Under the pieces are notes generated by a model. That model did not search any database, was not told the DNA's origin, and saw nothing but the letters and a program-made list of their open reading frames with translations. DNA of 64,000 nucleotides, taken from positions 248,001 through 312,000 of the forward strand of contig NZ_JBGQOJ010000001.1 in the NCBI RefSeq assembly GCF_052119585.1, written 5' to 3'. Below are positions 40,443-48,954 of this stretch, one piece after another. Within the stretch, counting starts at the first letter, position 1; each line of letters begins with the position of its first letter. A program made the position numbers and the translations under genes. This DNA is from JBGQOJ01 sp052119585. Lineage in GTDB: Bacteria > Pseudomonadota > Alphaproteobacteria > Rhodobacterales > Rhodobacteraceae.

Positions 40443-41933
40443 ATGGCAACCGAAGTCCGCGTCCCCACCTTGGGCGAAAGCGTCACCGAAGCCACCATCG
40501 CAACGTGGTTCAAAAAGCCCGGCGATACCGTCGCGGTCGATGAAATGCTCTGCGAGCTGGAAACCGACAAGGTCACGGTAGAGGTCCCCTCTCCCGTTGC
40601 CGGTGTCCTGTCCGAAATCGTCGCCGCCGAAGGCGAAACCGTCGGCGTTGACGCGCTGCTGGCCCAGATCTCCGAAGGTGCGGCAGAGGCACCGGCCAAG
40701 CCCGCCCCAAAGGCGGCGGCACCGGCAAAAGGCGGCAAAACCACCGATGTCATGGTCCCCACCCTTGGCGAATCCGTGTCCGAGGCGACCGTCTCGACCT
40801 GGTTCAAAAAGGTCGGCGACACCGTTGCGCAGGATGAAATGCTGTGTGAACTGGAAACCGACAAGGTCAGCGTAGAGGTTCCCTCGCCCGCTGCGGGGGT
40901 GATCGTCGAAATCCTTGCGCCCGAAGGCACCACCGTCGCCGCCTCGGCGCGGCTTGCCGTGCTGTCGTCGGATGGCGCTGCCGTCACGGCGCCCGCCGCA
41001 ACCGAGGCCCCCAAGGCCGCAGCCGCATCGGGCAAAAACGTTGAAGACGCACCATCCGCCAAGAAACTGATGGCCGAGAACAACCTTGGCCGTGACGACG
41101 TCACCGCCACCGGTCGCGATGGCCGCGTGATGAAGGACGACGTGCAAAAGGCGCTGGCCGCCGGCACCAAAGCCGCCACGGCCCCCGCACCTCTGGCCGC
41201 AGCGCCCCGTGGTCCGGTCTCGGCCGATGATGCCAGCCGCGAAGAGCGGGTGAAGATGACGCGCCTGCGCCAGACCATCGCCCGCCGCCTCAAGGACAGC
41301 CAGAACACCGCCGCCATGCTGACCACCTATAACGAGGTCGACATGACCGCCGTTATGGAACTGCGCGACGAATACAAAGACCTGTTCCTGAAAAAACACG
41401 GCGTCAAACTGGGCTTTATGTCCTTCTTCACAAAAGCTTGCGTGCATGCCCTGAAAGAAGTGCCAGAGGTCAACGCAGAAATCGACGGCACCGATGTGGT
41501 CTATAAAAACTACGTCCACATGGGCATCGCCGCCGGCACGCCCACCGGTCTGGTCGTTCCCGTTGTCCGCAACGCCGACCAGATGGGCTTTGCCCAGATC
41601 GAGAAAGCCATCGCCGTGCTGGGCGCCCGCGCCCGCGATGGCAAGCTGTCGATGGCCGACATGCAGGGCGGCTCGTTCACCATCTCGAACGGCGGCGTCT
41701 ACGGCTCGCTGATGTCCTCGCCCATCCTGAACCCCCCGCAGTCCGGCATTCTGGGCATGCACAAGATCCAGGACCGCCCGATGGCGATCAACGGTCAGGT
41801 CGTGATCCGCCCGATGATGTATCTGGCGCTGTCCTATGACCACCGCGTTGTCGACGGCAAAGGCGCCGTGACCTTCCTCGTCCGCGTCAAAGAGGCGCTC
41901 GAGGATCCGCGCCGGCTGTTGATGGATCTGTAA
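40443..41933 (+). CDS. sucB: Dihydrolipoyl succinyltransferase (E2o) with two lipoyl domains
   Basis: E2 of the 2-oxoglutarate dehydrogenase complex. The 496-residue protein has two tandem lipoyl domains (residues about 2-78 and 102-178), with lipoyl lysines in ELETDKVTVEVPSP and ELETDKVSVEVPSP. They are joined by an Ala/Pro-rich linker and followed by a peripheral subunit-binding domain (about 199-237). The catalytic domain ends with SYDHRVVDG. E. coli SucB has one lipoyl domain, so this is a duplication; similar two-domain forms occur in alphaproteobacteria as far as I know. Confidence 0.96.
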   Translation: MATEVRVPTLGESVTEATIATWFKKPGDTVAVDEMLCELETDKVTVEVPSPVAGVLSEIVAAEGETVGVDALLAQISEGAAEAPAKPAPKAAAPAKGGKTTDVMVPTLGESVSEATVSTWFKKVGDTVAQDEMLCELETDKVSVEVPSPAAGVIVEILAPEGTTVAASARLAVLSSDGAAVTAPAATEAPKAAAASGKNVEDAPSAKKLMAENNLGRDDVTATGRDGRVMKDDVQKALAAGTKAATAPAPLAAAPRGPVSADDASREERVKMTRLRQTIARRLKDSQNTAAMLTTYNEVDMTAVMELRDEYKDLFLKKHGVKLGFMSFFTKACVHALKEVPEVNAEIDGTDVVYKNYVHMGIAAGTPTGLVVPVVRNADQMGFAQIEKAIAVLGARARDGKLSMADMQGGSFTISNGGVYGSLMSSPILNPPQSGILGMHKIQDRPMAINGQVVIRPMMYLALSYDHRVVDGKGAVTFLVRVKEALEDPRRLLMDL

Positions 41934-41943
41934 AAACAGGTTG

Positions 41944-41984
41944 GCGGCCACCCCCTTGCGCCATTGCGGCAGGGGGGTGGCCGC
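41944..41984 (+). terminator. Long hairpin after sucB
   Basis: GCGGCCACCCCC pairs perfectly with GGGGGTGGCCGC (12 bp) around a 17-base loop. The tail GGTTACTCTT is T-poor, so it may attenuate rather than end transcription into the MAPEG gene and lpdA. Confidence 0.6.
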
Positions 41985-42010
41985 GGTTACTCTTCGTCCA
42001 AAGGCGCGCC

Positions 42011-42406
42011 ATGACCCCCGAACTCACCGTCCTCACCCTCGCCGGTCTGCTTCAATCCATCCAGTTCGTGCTGATGGCCGTGCCCGCCAATATCGACCTT
42101 GGCACCGGCTACACGTCCTCCGCCCGCGACAGAGAGCCGACACGCGACATGCGCCCGGTCACCGGGCGACTGCACCGCGCCTTCGCCAACCACTTCGAGG
42201 GGCTGATCCTGTTCACCCTCGCCGTCCTTGTCGTCACTCTTGGCGGTCAGGCCACCCCCTTTACCGCCGTCTGCGCATGGGTCTACCTTGCCGCCCGCGT
42301 GGCCTATATTCCGGCCTATGCCTTTGGCTGGCGGCCCTGGCGGTCGGTCATCTGGTTCGCCGGTTTTCTGGCCACCGTTTCCATGCTGATCGCCGCTTTG
42401 CTATAA
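42011..42406 (+). CDS. MAPEG family membrane protein
   Basis: A 131-residue, four-helix protein with the MAPEG motifs SSARDREPTRD near residue 38, RLHRAFANHFEGLILF near 57 and AARVAYIPAYAFG near 98. The family includes microsomal glutathione transferases and eicosanoid enzymes; bacterial members are mostly uncharacterised. ATG 42011 has AAGG 6 bases upstream. It lies between sucB and lpdA on the same strand. Confidence 0.88.
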   Translation: MTPELTVLTLAGLLQSIQFVLMAVPANIDLGTGYTSSARDREPTRDMRPVTGRLHRAFANHFEGLILFTLAVLVVTLGGQATPFTAVCAWVYLAARVAYIPAYAFGWRPWRSVIWFAGFLATVSMLIAALL

Positions 42407-42416
42407 GTATCCCGTC

Positions 42417-42454
42417 TGCATCCTTTGTGCATGCTGTGTGCATCGGTTCTGCAT
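42417..42454 (+). repeat. Four TGCAT units at exact 11-base period upstream of lpdA
   Basis: TGCAT begins at 42417, 42428, 42439 and 42450. The units are TGCATCCTTTG, TGCATGCTGTG, TGCATCGGTTC and TGCATCGCCCA. The array ends 25 bases before the lpdA ATG. It may be a phased binding site or a decayed minisatellite. Confidence 0.6.
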
Positions 42455-42479
42455 CGCCCAATTCAATCAGGAGACCCCA

Positions 42480-43868
42480 ATGTCCAGCTATGACGTCATC
42501 ATCATCGGTTCCGGCCCCGGCGGCTATGTCTCGGCCATCCGCTGTGCGCAACTGGGCCTGAAAACCGCCTGCGTCGAGGGGCGCGACACGCTGGGCGGCA
42601 CCTGCCTGAACGTGGGCTGCATCCCGTCCAAGGCGCTGCTGCATGCCACCCACATGCTGCACGAGGCAGAACATAACTTCAGCGCCATGGGCCTGAAGGG
42701 CAAGTCGCCGTCGGTCGACTGGACCGCGATGAAGGCCTATAAGGACGATGTCATCGGCCAGAACACCAAAGGCATCGAATTCCTGTTCAAAAAGAACAAG
42801 GTAGACTGGATCAAAGGCTGGGCCACCATCCCCGAAGCGGGCAAGGTCAAGGTCGGCGATACGGTCTATGACGCCAAGCATATCATCATCGCCACCGGCT
42901 CTGAATCCGCCACGCTGAAGGGCGTCGAGGTCGACGAGAAAACCGTTGTCACCTCTACCGGCGCGCTGGAGCTGGGCAAGATCCCGAAGAAGTTGGTCGT
43001 CATCGGCGCCGGCGTAATCGGGCTTGAAATGGGGTCTGTCTATGCCCGTCTGGGGGCCGAGGTCACGGTGGTCGAATTCCTTGACCACATCACCCCCGGC
43101 CTTGACAAGGATCTTGCCAAGACGTTCCAAAGAACACTTACAAAACAGGGACTTAACTTTATCCTTGGCGCGGCGGTGCAATCGGTTGACGCCTCGAAAT
43201 CCAAGGCAAAAGTCCACTACAAACTGCGCAAGGACGACAGCGAGCACGAGCTGGACTGCGACACCGTTCTGGTCGCCACGGGCCGCAAACCCTTCACCGA
43301 CGGTCTGGGCCTCGATGCACTGGGCGTCGAGATGTCCCCGCGGGGTCAGGTCAAGACCGACGGCCATTACGCCACCAATATCAAGGGCATCTATGCCATC
43401 GGCGACGCGATCGACGGCCCGATGCTGGCCCACAAAGCCGAAGATGAAGGCATGGCCATTGCCGAAATCCTTGCAGGGCAAGCGGGCCATGTGAACTACG
43501 GCATCATCCCCGGCGTGATCTACACCCACCCCGAATGCGCCTCTGTCGGCCAGACCGAAGAGCAGCTGAAGGAGCAGGGCATCGCCTATAAGGTCGGCAA
43601 GTTTTCCTTTATGGGCAACGGGCGCGCCAAGGCCAATTTCGCCGGTGACGGCTTTGTCAAGATTCTGGCGGACAAGGCCACGGACCGCATTCTTGGGGCG
43701 CATATCATCGGCCCGATGGCGGGCGATCTGATCCACGAGGTCTGTGTCGCCATGGAATTCGGTGCGGCCGCCGAGGATCTGGCCCGTACCTGCCACGCCC
43801 ACCCGACCTATTCGGAAGCCGTGCGCGAGGCCGCGCTGGCCTGCGGTGACGGTGCGATCCACGCCTGA
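42480..43868 (+). CDS. lpdA: Dihydrolipoyl dehydrogenase (E3)
   Basis: E3 reoxidises the lipoyl groups of SucB with NAD. The 462-residue flavoprotein has the FAD motif VIIIGSGPGGYVSAI near residue 6, the redox disulfide in GGTCLNVGCIPSKALL near 40, the NAD motif VVIGAGVIGLEMGSVY near 177 and the C-terminal His-Glu pair in CHAHPTYSEAVREA near 440. ATG 42480 has AGGAGA 5 bases upstream. Its place after sucAB assigns it to the 2-oxoglutarate complex, though E3 is often shared. Confidence 0.96.
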   Translation: MSSYDVIIIGSGPGGYVSAIRCAQLGLKTACVEGRDTLGGTCLNVGCIPSKALLHATHMLHEAEHNFSAMGLKGKSPSVDWTAMKAYKDDVIGQNTKGIEFLFKKNKVDWIKGWATIPEAGKVKVGDTVYDAKHIIIATGSESATLKGVEVDEKTVVTSTGALELGKIPKKLVVIGAGVIGLEMGSVYARLGAEVTVVEFLDHITPGLDKDLAKTFQRTLTKQGLNFILGAAVQSVDASKSKAKVHYKLRKDDSEHELDCDTVLVATGRKPFTDGLGLDALGVEMSPRGQVKTDGHYATNIKGIYAIGDAIDGPMLAHKAEDEGMAIAEILAGQAGHVNYGIIPGVIYTHPECASVGQTEEQLKEQGIAYKVGKFSFMGNGRAKANFAGDGFVKILADKATDRILGAHIIGPMAGDLIHEVCVAMEFGAAAEDLARTCHAHPTYSEAVREAALACGDGAIHA

Positions 43869-43895
43869 CGGGGTGACATGAGTATTTAGAGAACA

Positions 43896-43928
43896 AAGTG
43901 GCCCATACGGCGTTCGTGTGGGCCACTT
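43896..43928. terminator. Bidirectional terminator between lpdA and the gntR gene
   Basis: AAGTGGCCCA (43896-43905) pairs with TGGGCCACTT (43919-43928). It lies between converging genes and can serve both strands. A fragment of the dispersed repeat (GAGTATTTAGAGAACAAAG) precedes it. Confidence 0.75.
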
Positions 43929-43948
43929 CCGTCTTTGGTTCCAGCCTC

Positions 43949-44599
43949 TTAGCTGGCCAGCATCCGCAAGCCCTGCGTCACATCCGTGCGCACGGCCAAT
44001 CGCAATCCCGGCTCATCGCCCGCCTTTAGCGCGGCGATGATCAGGCGGTGATTGTGCGGCGGATCGGTGCGCCGCAACCGCCCGTAAAGCGCGCACATCG
44101 TCGGCCCCATCTGCAACCAGACCGTTTCCGCCATGGCCAGCATCGCAGGCGCTTGCGCCCGCAGATACAGGGTGCGGTGGAATTCCAGATTGGTGCGGAT
44201 GTATCCTGCGGCGTCCTGTTTCGCGACCATTTCGGCGATGCCTGCGTTGATCGTCTGCAACCGCTCGATCAGCGCCATATGCGCACGCGGCAGCGCCCGG
44301 GATGCCAGTTCCGGCTCCAGCAGGGCGCGCAGGGCGGCCAGTTCCTCGATGCGCTCGTTCGAGAGTTCCGGCGTCGAGACCCGACCCGATGAGGACAGTG
44401 TCAGCGCCCCTTCGGCCACCAGCCGCCGCACCGCCTCGCGCGCGGGGGTCATCGACAGGTCGAACTGCTTGCCGATGCCGCGCAGCGTCAATGACACACC
44501 GGGGGACAGTTCCCCGTGCATGATCTGGGCCCGCAGGGTGCGGTAGATCCGCTCGTGGGCGGCGCTTGTCTGGTCGATGGGGCGGGGTTGTATCAACAT
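43949..44599 (-). CDS. GntR-family transcription regulator, FCD (FadR) subfamily
   Basis: A 216-residue regulator. The winged-helix domain (about residues 15-80) has LRGIGKQFDLSMTPAREAVRRLVAEGAL (HTH split across SMTPAREAVRRL), and the C-terminal FCD ligand domain has ELSNERIEELAALRALLEPE, NLEFHRTLYLRAQ and HNHRLIIAALKAGDE, with His residues typical of the metal site. The FCD subfamily usually senses organic acids. A GTGATCAC palindrome lies 10 bases upstream of its ATG, matching the paired boxes at sdhC and sucC. It converges with lpdA. I infer it is a TCA-cycle regulator with autoregulation. Confidence 0.9.
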   Translation of the reverse strand: MLIQPRPIDQTSAAHERIYRTLRAQIMHGELSPGVSLTLRGIGKQFDLSMTPAREAVRRLVAEGALTLSSSGRVSTPELSNERIEELAALRALLEPELASRALPRAHMALIERLQTINAGIAEMVAKQDAAGYIRTNLEFHRTLYLRAQAPAMLAMAETVWLQMGPTMCALYGRLRRTDPPHNHRLIIAALKAGDEPGLRLAVRTDVTQGLRMLAS

Positions 44600-44606
44600 G
44601 GTCCCA

Positions 44607-44618
44607 CTGTGATCACAA
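44607..44618. promoter_or_regulatory. GTGATCAC operator in front of the GntR-family gene
   Basis: CTGTGATCACAA is identical over 12 bases to the second box upstream of sucC (34764-34775). It lies in the 33-base gap between the metallopeptidase stop and the GntR start, covering the place of the ribosome binding site, a position suited to autorepression. Confidence 0.65.
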
Positions 44619-44632
44619 AACCGGGGCCAAGG

Positions 44633-45325
44633 TCAATCGCCGAACTGGTAACGGTGCAGGGACGCGCCATGTGTCCGCAACCAGCCACGATGCCGTTGAT
44701 AGTCGGGCATCAACCGCGTCACCACGGCCCAGAAAGCCGGCGAATGGTTCATTTCGGCCAGATGCGCGACCTCGTGCGCGGCGACATAATCCAGCACGGC
44801 AGGCGGTGCCATCACCAGACGCCATGAATACATCAGGTTGCCTTCGGACGAACACGACCCCCAGCGCGACCGCGTGTCGCGGATTGTCAGGGTGCCATAG
44901 GGCCGCCCCAACAGCCCCGCATAATGGTCAGATGCCGCGCGCAGCCGATTGCGCGCCGTAAGTTTCAAAAAGGCACCCACTCGCGCTTGCACGAGATGCG
45001 CGGCCTCGGGCACGATCAGGCTGTCCTGCTCAAGCCGCGCGGCCCGCACGCGGCCCGGCACAATCGGCAGCTCACGCCCCTCGAACAGCACGCTGCCCCC
45101 GATCTCGGCACGCGCCTCTTGCGGTTGCACTGCCAAATTGCGCCTGATCCACGCCTCTTTCTCGCGGACGAACGCCATCGCCTCTGCCTCGGCCGTCCAA
45201 CTGGGCAAGGACAGCGTCACGCGCCCGTCAAGCCGCGACACCCGCAGCGACAGGCGGCGGGTGCTTGCCGAACGCCGCAAGGTAATTTCGATCGGCGGGA
45301 TGCCGGGAAGGATAGCGTGCCCCAT
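44633..45325 (-). CDS. YgjP-like (M48/DUF45-type) metallopeptidase
   Basis: A 230-residue protein of the YgjP/DUF45 group of zinc metallopeptidases. The zinc motif is HEVAHLAEMNHSPAFW near residue 188 (HExxH), preceded by TRSRWGSCSSEGNLMYSWRL near 158, which is characteristic of the family. Substrates are unknown. It lies upstream of the gntR gene on the same strand with a 33-base gap, so the two may be co-transcribed, and is divergent from the TIGR02300 gene. Confidence 0.9.
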   Translation of the reverse strand: MGHAILPGIPPIEITLRRSASTRRLSLRVSRLDGRVTLSLPSWTAEAEAMAFVREKEAWIRRNLAVQPQEARAEIGGSVLFEGRELPIVPGRVRAARLEQDSLIVPEAAHLVQARVGAFLKLTARNRLRAASDHYAGLLGRPYGTLTIRDTRSRWGSCSSEGNLMYSWRLVMAPPAVLDYVAAHEVAHLAEMNHSPAFWAVVTRLMPDYQRHRGWLRTHGASLHRYQFGD

Positions 45326-45494
45326 GTGTGTTCTGTCCTTGACTGCCTGCGCGCAATATAGTCTGGACGGTCACATGTTTCACGGCCAAATCGTAACAGG
45401 TGTGCCAAAGGGTCCAAAAGCCTTTGACACCCTTCGCCCTATGTGGCAGTTGGCTGCGACTCTCGAACAGAACCGAAATTTAAAGGGGAAATTC

Positions 45495-45827
45495 ATGCCC
45501 AAAGAAGAATGGGGCGTTAAACGCGTTTGCCCGAGCTGCGCCACTCGTTTCTACGACTTGCGCAATGATCCGATGACCTGCCCGTCGTGTGCGAACACGT
45601 TCTCGGTCGAAAGCCTGACATCCAGCAAAAGCCGGACCATGGTTGCCGACAAGGCCGATCCGAAAACCGTTGTGGTCAAGGATGACGACGACACCGATGA
45701 TGTCGTCGTGTTGGATGACGACGACGATGCAGACGTGGATCTGGACGACGACATCCTGGAAGATGACGACGACGAGGATGTGTCGCTGGACGAAATCGCC
45801 GACGTTGTAACCAACGACGACGACTAA
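45495..45827 (+). CDS. TIGR02300 family protein with acidic C-terminus
   Basis: A 110-residue protein in two parts. The N-terminus MPKEEWGVKRVCPSCATRFYD with PMTCPSCANTF has two CxxC pairs, a probable zinc ribbon. The C-terminal half (from about residue 62) is almost only Asp, Glu, Val and Leu (for example DDDDDADVDLDDDILEDDDD). This matches TIGR02300, conserved in alphaproteobacteria with unknown function. ATG 45495 follows AGGGGAA. A terminator and a tRNA gene follow. Confidence 0.88.
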   Translation: MPKEEWGVKRVCPSCATRFYDLRNDPMTCPSCANTFSVESLTSSKSRTMVADKADPKTVVVKDDDDTDDVVVLDDDDDADVDLDDDILEDDDDEDVSLDEIADVVTNDDD

Positions 45828-45845
45828 GTTACAAGATAAGACGAA

Positions 45846-45884
45846 CGCGGGGATTTTTCGCTTGAACTGATCCCCGCGCTTCCC
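45846..45884 (+). terminator. Terminator after the TIGR02300 gene
   Basis: CGCGGGGAT pairs with ATCCCCGCG (9 bp) around a 15-base loop, followed by CTTCCCT, 18 bases after the stop codon. Confidence 0.7.
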
Positions 45885-45921
45885 TAGATAGCACGCACGC
45901 CAGACCTTCGGGTCAGTGATT

Positions 45922-45997
<76 letters not shown>

Positions 45998-46083
45998 ATT
46001 CCTTATATCAATGAACGATCCTTGGCGCGAAACCGGCCTTGGTTTGTTTTTCTTCTTGCCGCATGCGTTGCACTAAGCAAGAA

Positions 46084-47421
46084 ATGGGTATGAAACACGC
46101 GCTCCAGCTTATGCTCTTCGCCATTGCGATCCCGTCCTTTCCGGTGCTGGCGGATACCGCCGTGCCCGCTCCGGTCACCGACGCGCTTTACAGGGCCGTC
46201 GACCTGAACGAGGCGCGGTTGGGGCAGCTGTTGTTCTGGGATCCGGTCCTTTCGGGAAACCGCAATATTTCCTGCGCGACATGCCATCACCCCCGGTTCG
46301 GCACCGGGGACGGTGTATCGCTGTCATTGGGCGAAGGCGGCATCGGCCTTGGGCCGGAACGCCGCCCCGACCCTGCGAACCTGCCAGAGCAGCGCATCCC
46401 GCGCAACGCACCCGCCCTGTTCAACCTTGGCGCCCAGCAATTCACCACGATGTTCCACGATGGCCGACTAGGCGCCGACGCAACACGCCCCTCTGGCATC
46501 CGCACACCGCTTGACGACGAGATGACGCAGGGATTTGCCAATGTCCTGTCGGCGCAAACGATGTTTCCCGTCCTGTCGCCCGATGAAATGGCCGGCCACT
46601 ACAGCGAAAACGATGTGGCAAAGGCGGTGCGTCAGGGGCGAATCACCGGCGCCGGTGGCGGGTGGGATATCATCGCGAGGCGCGTGGCCGCCCTGCCCGC
46701 CTACCAGTCCCGGTTCAATGCAATCAATCCAGAGATCGCAGCAGGGCGCGCAATTGCCTTCACCGACATATCCAACGCCATCGCGGCCTTTATCGGCTTT
46801 GAATGGCGGTCCGACAGCAGCCCGTTCGACGCCGCGCTGCGCGGTGTGGCGCCGCTGACAGGCGACGCCGCCAAAGGGCAGGCGCTGTTCTTTGGGGAGG
46901 CGGGGTGCAGCACCTGCCACAGCGGCCCGTTCCAGACCGATCACGGCTTTCACGCCATGGGCCAGCCGCAAATCGGGCCCGGCAAGGCAGAGCGGTTCGA
47001 GAACCACCACCGCGATGTCGGGCGGATGCGGGTCACCGGACAGGACCGGGACGCCTATGCCTTCCGCACACCCAGCCTGCGCAATGTCGTGAAAACCGGG
47101 CCTTGGGGGCATGCGGGCGCCTATTCAGACCTGCGCGCGTTTCTGCGCCAGCACATTGATCCGGTGGCAGGGCTGACCGCCTATACCACCGCCAATGCGA
47201 CACTGCCGGAACTGGGCAGCGCCGTGGACACATGGGTGCAGGATACCACCGGCGAACCCGAGGCGATCGCCGCTGCGGTCACCTTGGCCCCCGTGGCGCT
47301 GGACGATGCAGACATTGACCGGATCATCGCGTTTCTGGACGCCCTGACAGACCCCGTCGCGCTGGCAGGCCGGTATGGCATCCCCGAAACCGTTCCAAGC
47401 GGCCTGCCGCTGGACCGATAG
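46084..47421 (+). CDS. Di-haem cytochrome c peroxidase family protein
   Basis: A 445-residue exported protein with a signal peptide ending near PVLA-DT and two haem c sites, CATCHH near residue 61 and CSTCHS near 277. The layout (N-terminal haem, DGRLG near 124, C-terminal TPSLRNVVKTGPWGHAGAYS near 325) is that of the CcpA/MauG family. Members reduce hydrogen peroxide in the periplasm or modify partner proteins. ATG 46084 or 46090 may be the start; both have weak ribosome binding sites. Its stop abuts the stop of the converging CRTAC1 gene. Confidence 0.9.
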   Translation: MGMKHALQLMLFAIAIPSFPVLADTAVPAPVTDALYRAVDLNEARLGQLLFWDPVLSGNRNISCATCHHPRFGTGDGVSLSLGEGGIGLGPERRPDPANLPEQRIPRNAPALFNLGAQQFTTMFHDGRLGADATRPSGIRTPLDDEMTQGFANVLSAQTMFPVLSPDEMAGHYSENDVAKAVRQGRITGAGGGWDIIARRVAALPAYQSRFNAINPEIAAGRAIAFTDISNAIAAFIGFEWRSDSSPFDAALRGVAPLTGDAAKGQALFFGEAGCSTCHSGPFQTDHGFHAMGQPQIGPGKAERFENHHRDVGRMRVTGQDRDAYAFRTPSLRNVVKTGPWGHAGAYSDLRAFLRQHIDPVAGLTAYTTANATLPELGSAVDTWVQDTTGEPEAIAAAVTLAPVALDDADIDRIIAFLDALTDPVALAGRYGIPETVPSGLPLDR

Positions 47422-48954
47422 TCAGTGCGCAATCTCGGCGTTGCCGGTGCGCGCGATATTCGAAACCTTGCCCGCCGGAACAGCACCCCAATCCCCCGTG
47501 ATGCCGTCGGGCCAGATGACCCGCACCTCTGCGCTGTCCGCCTGGCCCAGACCAAAGTGCAGCGGCACAGTCTTGCCCCCCGCATGGCCACCGCCGACCG
47601 TCACCTCGCGCGCGCGGATTTTGCCGTCCTGCCCGCGCAGTTCTACCCATGCGCCAACGGCCCGCCGGTTCCCGCCATCCTGCTGCACATCCACGCCAAG
47701 CCAACGCCCCGTGTTTGTGCTGACGTTCTGGTAAACCTCTGCTGCGGCCCGACGGTTGGTAACAATCAGGTCCAACAGGCCATCGCCGTTGAAATCCACA
47801 AGACTGGCACCACGGCTTCGCTCCATCGTCGCGACACCGGCCTTGTCTGCCGTTTCGACAAAGGTGCCGTCCGCCCCCTGCATCAACAGGTTGTTGGGGT
47901 CGTGAATCGCATTTGACGGCATTTGATCGACATTGCCCTTGGCGATGAACAAATCCTCTCGCCCGTCATTGTCAACATCGCCGAATTCGGCGTGCCACCC
48001 GGTGGACGGCCTTCCATCATCGCCGATGAACGGACGCTGCGCATAGGTGCCGACAGAAAACGGCGCGGCCTCGAATGTGCCGCCCGCGACACTGTATTGC
48101 AGCAACTGATCGCCCATAGAGGTCAGCACAACGTCGGGGCGCCCATCGCCGCTGATGTCTTCCGAGGCAATCCCCATGCCCCAGATCGAAATCCGGTTCC
48201 AGCCGTCGGCTTCGCCCAGAAAGCGGTTCTGTGTCGTGCGCCACATTTGTTCCGACCCGCCCCGCAAGTAGTAGTGGCGGTCATTGGAAATGCGCAAATC
48301 TCGCTGGCCGCTGCGGGACCAGTCGGAAAACAGCATCGACAGGGCGCAATAACCGGGGGACAGGTCCAGCTTCCGACCGAATGCGCGGCCTACGGGACGG
48401 TGGATTTCATTCACGTCACAGGTGCCGAATGGCCCGTCGGGGTTGGTCCGGTCGACATAGTTGCCGATCGCAATTGTCGGCCATTTTTCAGAGCGTTCCC
48501 ATGTGGCGGACAGGGATGTGCTCCATCGGTCACTGTTCTGGAAACCCCATTCCGCCCCCGCGTCGCTGAACGAACAATCCGGCCCGCCTTTGAATACCCG
48601 GTTTTCCCCGACCCGCAGCACCACCAGATCAAGCCAGCCATCGCCGTCGATATCCAGCGGATAGGCCCCCGTCACGCCCGTCAGGTCTGTTGACGAGGCC
48701 GCAGCGGCAAAAGACACCGCGCCCCCCCGCGCCGACGTATTGACCCAAAGCGCCGCAGGCGACGCCCCACCCGCAAGATAGGCATCGGGCAGGCCGTCGG
48801 CGTTGCAGTCCATCACAGCAACGCCGCCACCAACGAAATGCTCCCAAGCGCCCGAATACATGTGGTCCGGCACGGCCATGGCCCGACTTTCAAATTTCAC
48901 ATCCGCAGCAGCCTGCCCTGCGGTCAACGCGAAACACACGGCCAGCCGGATCAT
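47422..48954 (-). CDS. CRTAC1 family protein (FG-GAP repeats plus ASPIC/UnbV domain)
   Basis: A 510-residue exported protein with a signal peptide (cleavage near GQAAA-DV), then integrin-like FG-GAP/VCBS repeats with calcium-type loops (DCNADGLPD, DIDGDGWLD, DISGDGRPD, DVDNDGRED, DFNGDGLLD). The C-terminal ASPIC/UnbV segment (RWLGVDVQQDGGNRRAVGAW onward) ends with HFGLGQADSAEVRVIWPDG. Such proteins are predicted extracellular beta-propellers of unknown role. Its start overlaps the xylR stop by 4 bases, an odd partner for a sugar repressor. Confidence 0.87.
   Translation of the reverse strand: MIRLAVCFALTAGQAAADVKFESRAMAVPDHMYSGAWEHFVGGGVAVMDCNADGLPDAYLAGGASPAALWVNTSARGGAVSFAAAASSTDLTGVTGAYPLDIDGDGWLDLVVLRVGENRVFKGGPDCSFSDAGAEWGFQNSDRWSTSLSATWERSEKWPTIAIGNYVDRTNPDGPFGTCDVNEIHRPVGRAFGRKLDLSPGYCALSMLFSDWSRSGQRDLRISNDRHYYLRGGSEQMWRTTQNRFLGEADGWNRISIWGMGIASEDISGDGRPDVVLTSMGDQLLQYSVAGGTFEAAPFSVGTYAQRPFIGDDGRPSTGWHAEFGDVDNDGREDLFIAKGNVDQMPSNAIHDPNNLLMQGADGTFVETADKAGVATMERSRGASLVDFNGDGLLDLIVTNRRAAAEVYQNVSTNTGRWLGVDVQQDGGNRRAVGAWVELRGQDGKIRAREVTVGGGHAGGKTVPLHFGLGQADSAEVRVIWPDGITGDWGAVPAGKVSNIARTGNAEIAH

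Noticed and set aside
45339..45362. TTGACT and TATAGT upstream of the TIGR02300 gene as a promoter
   Set aside because: The spacer is only 12 bases, too short for a sigma-70 promoter.
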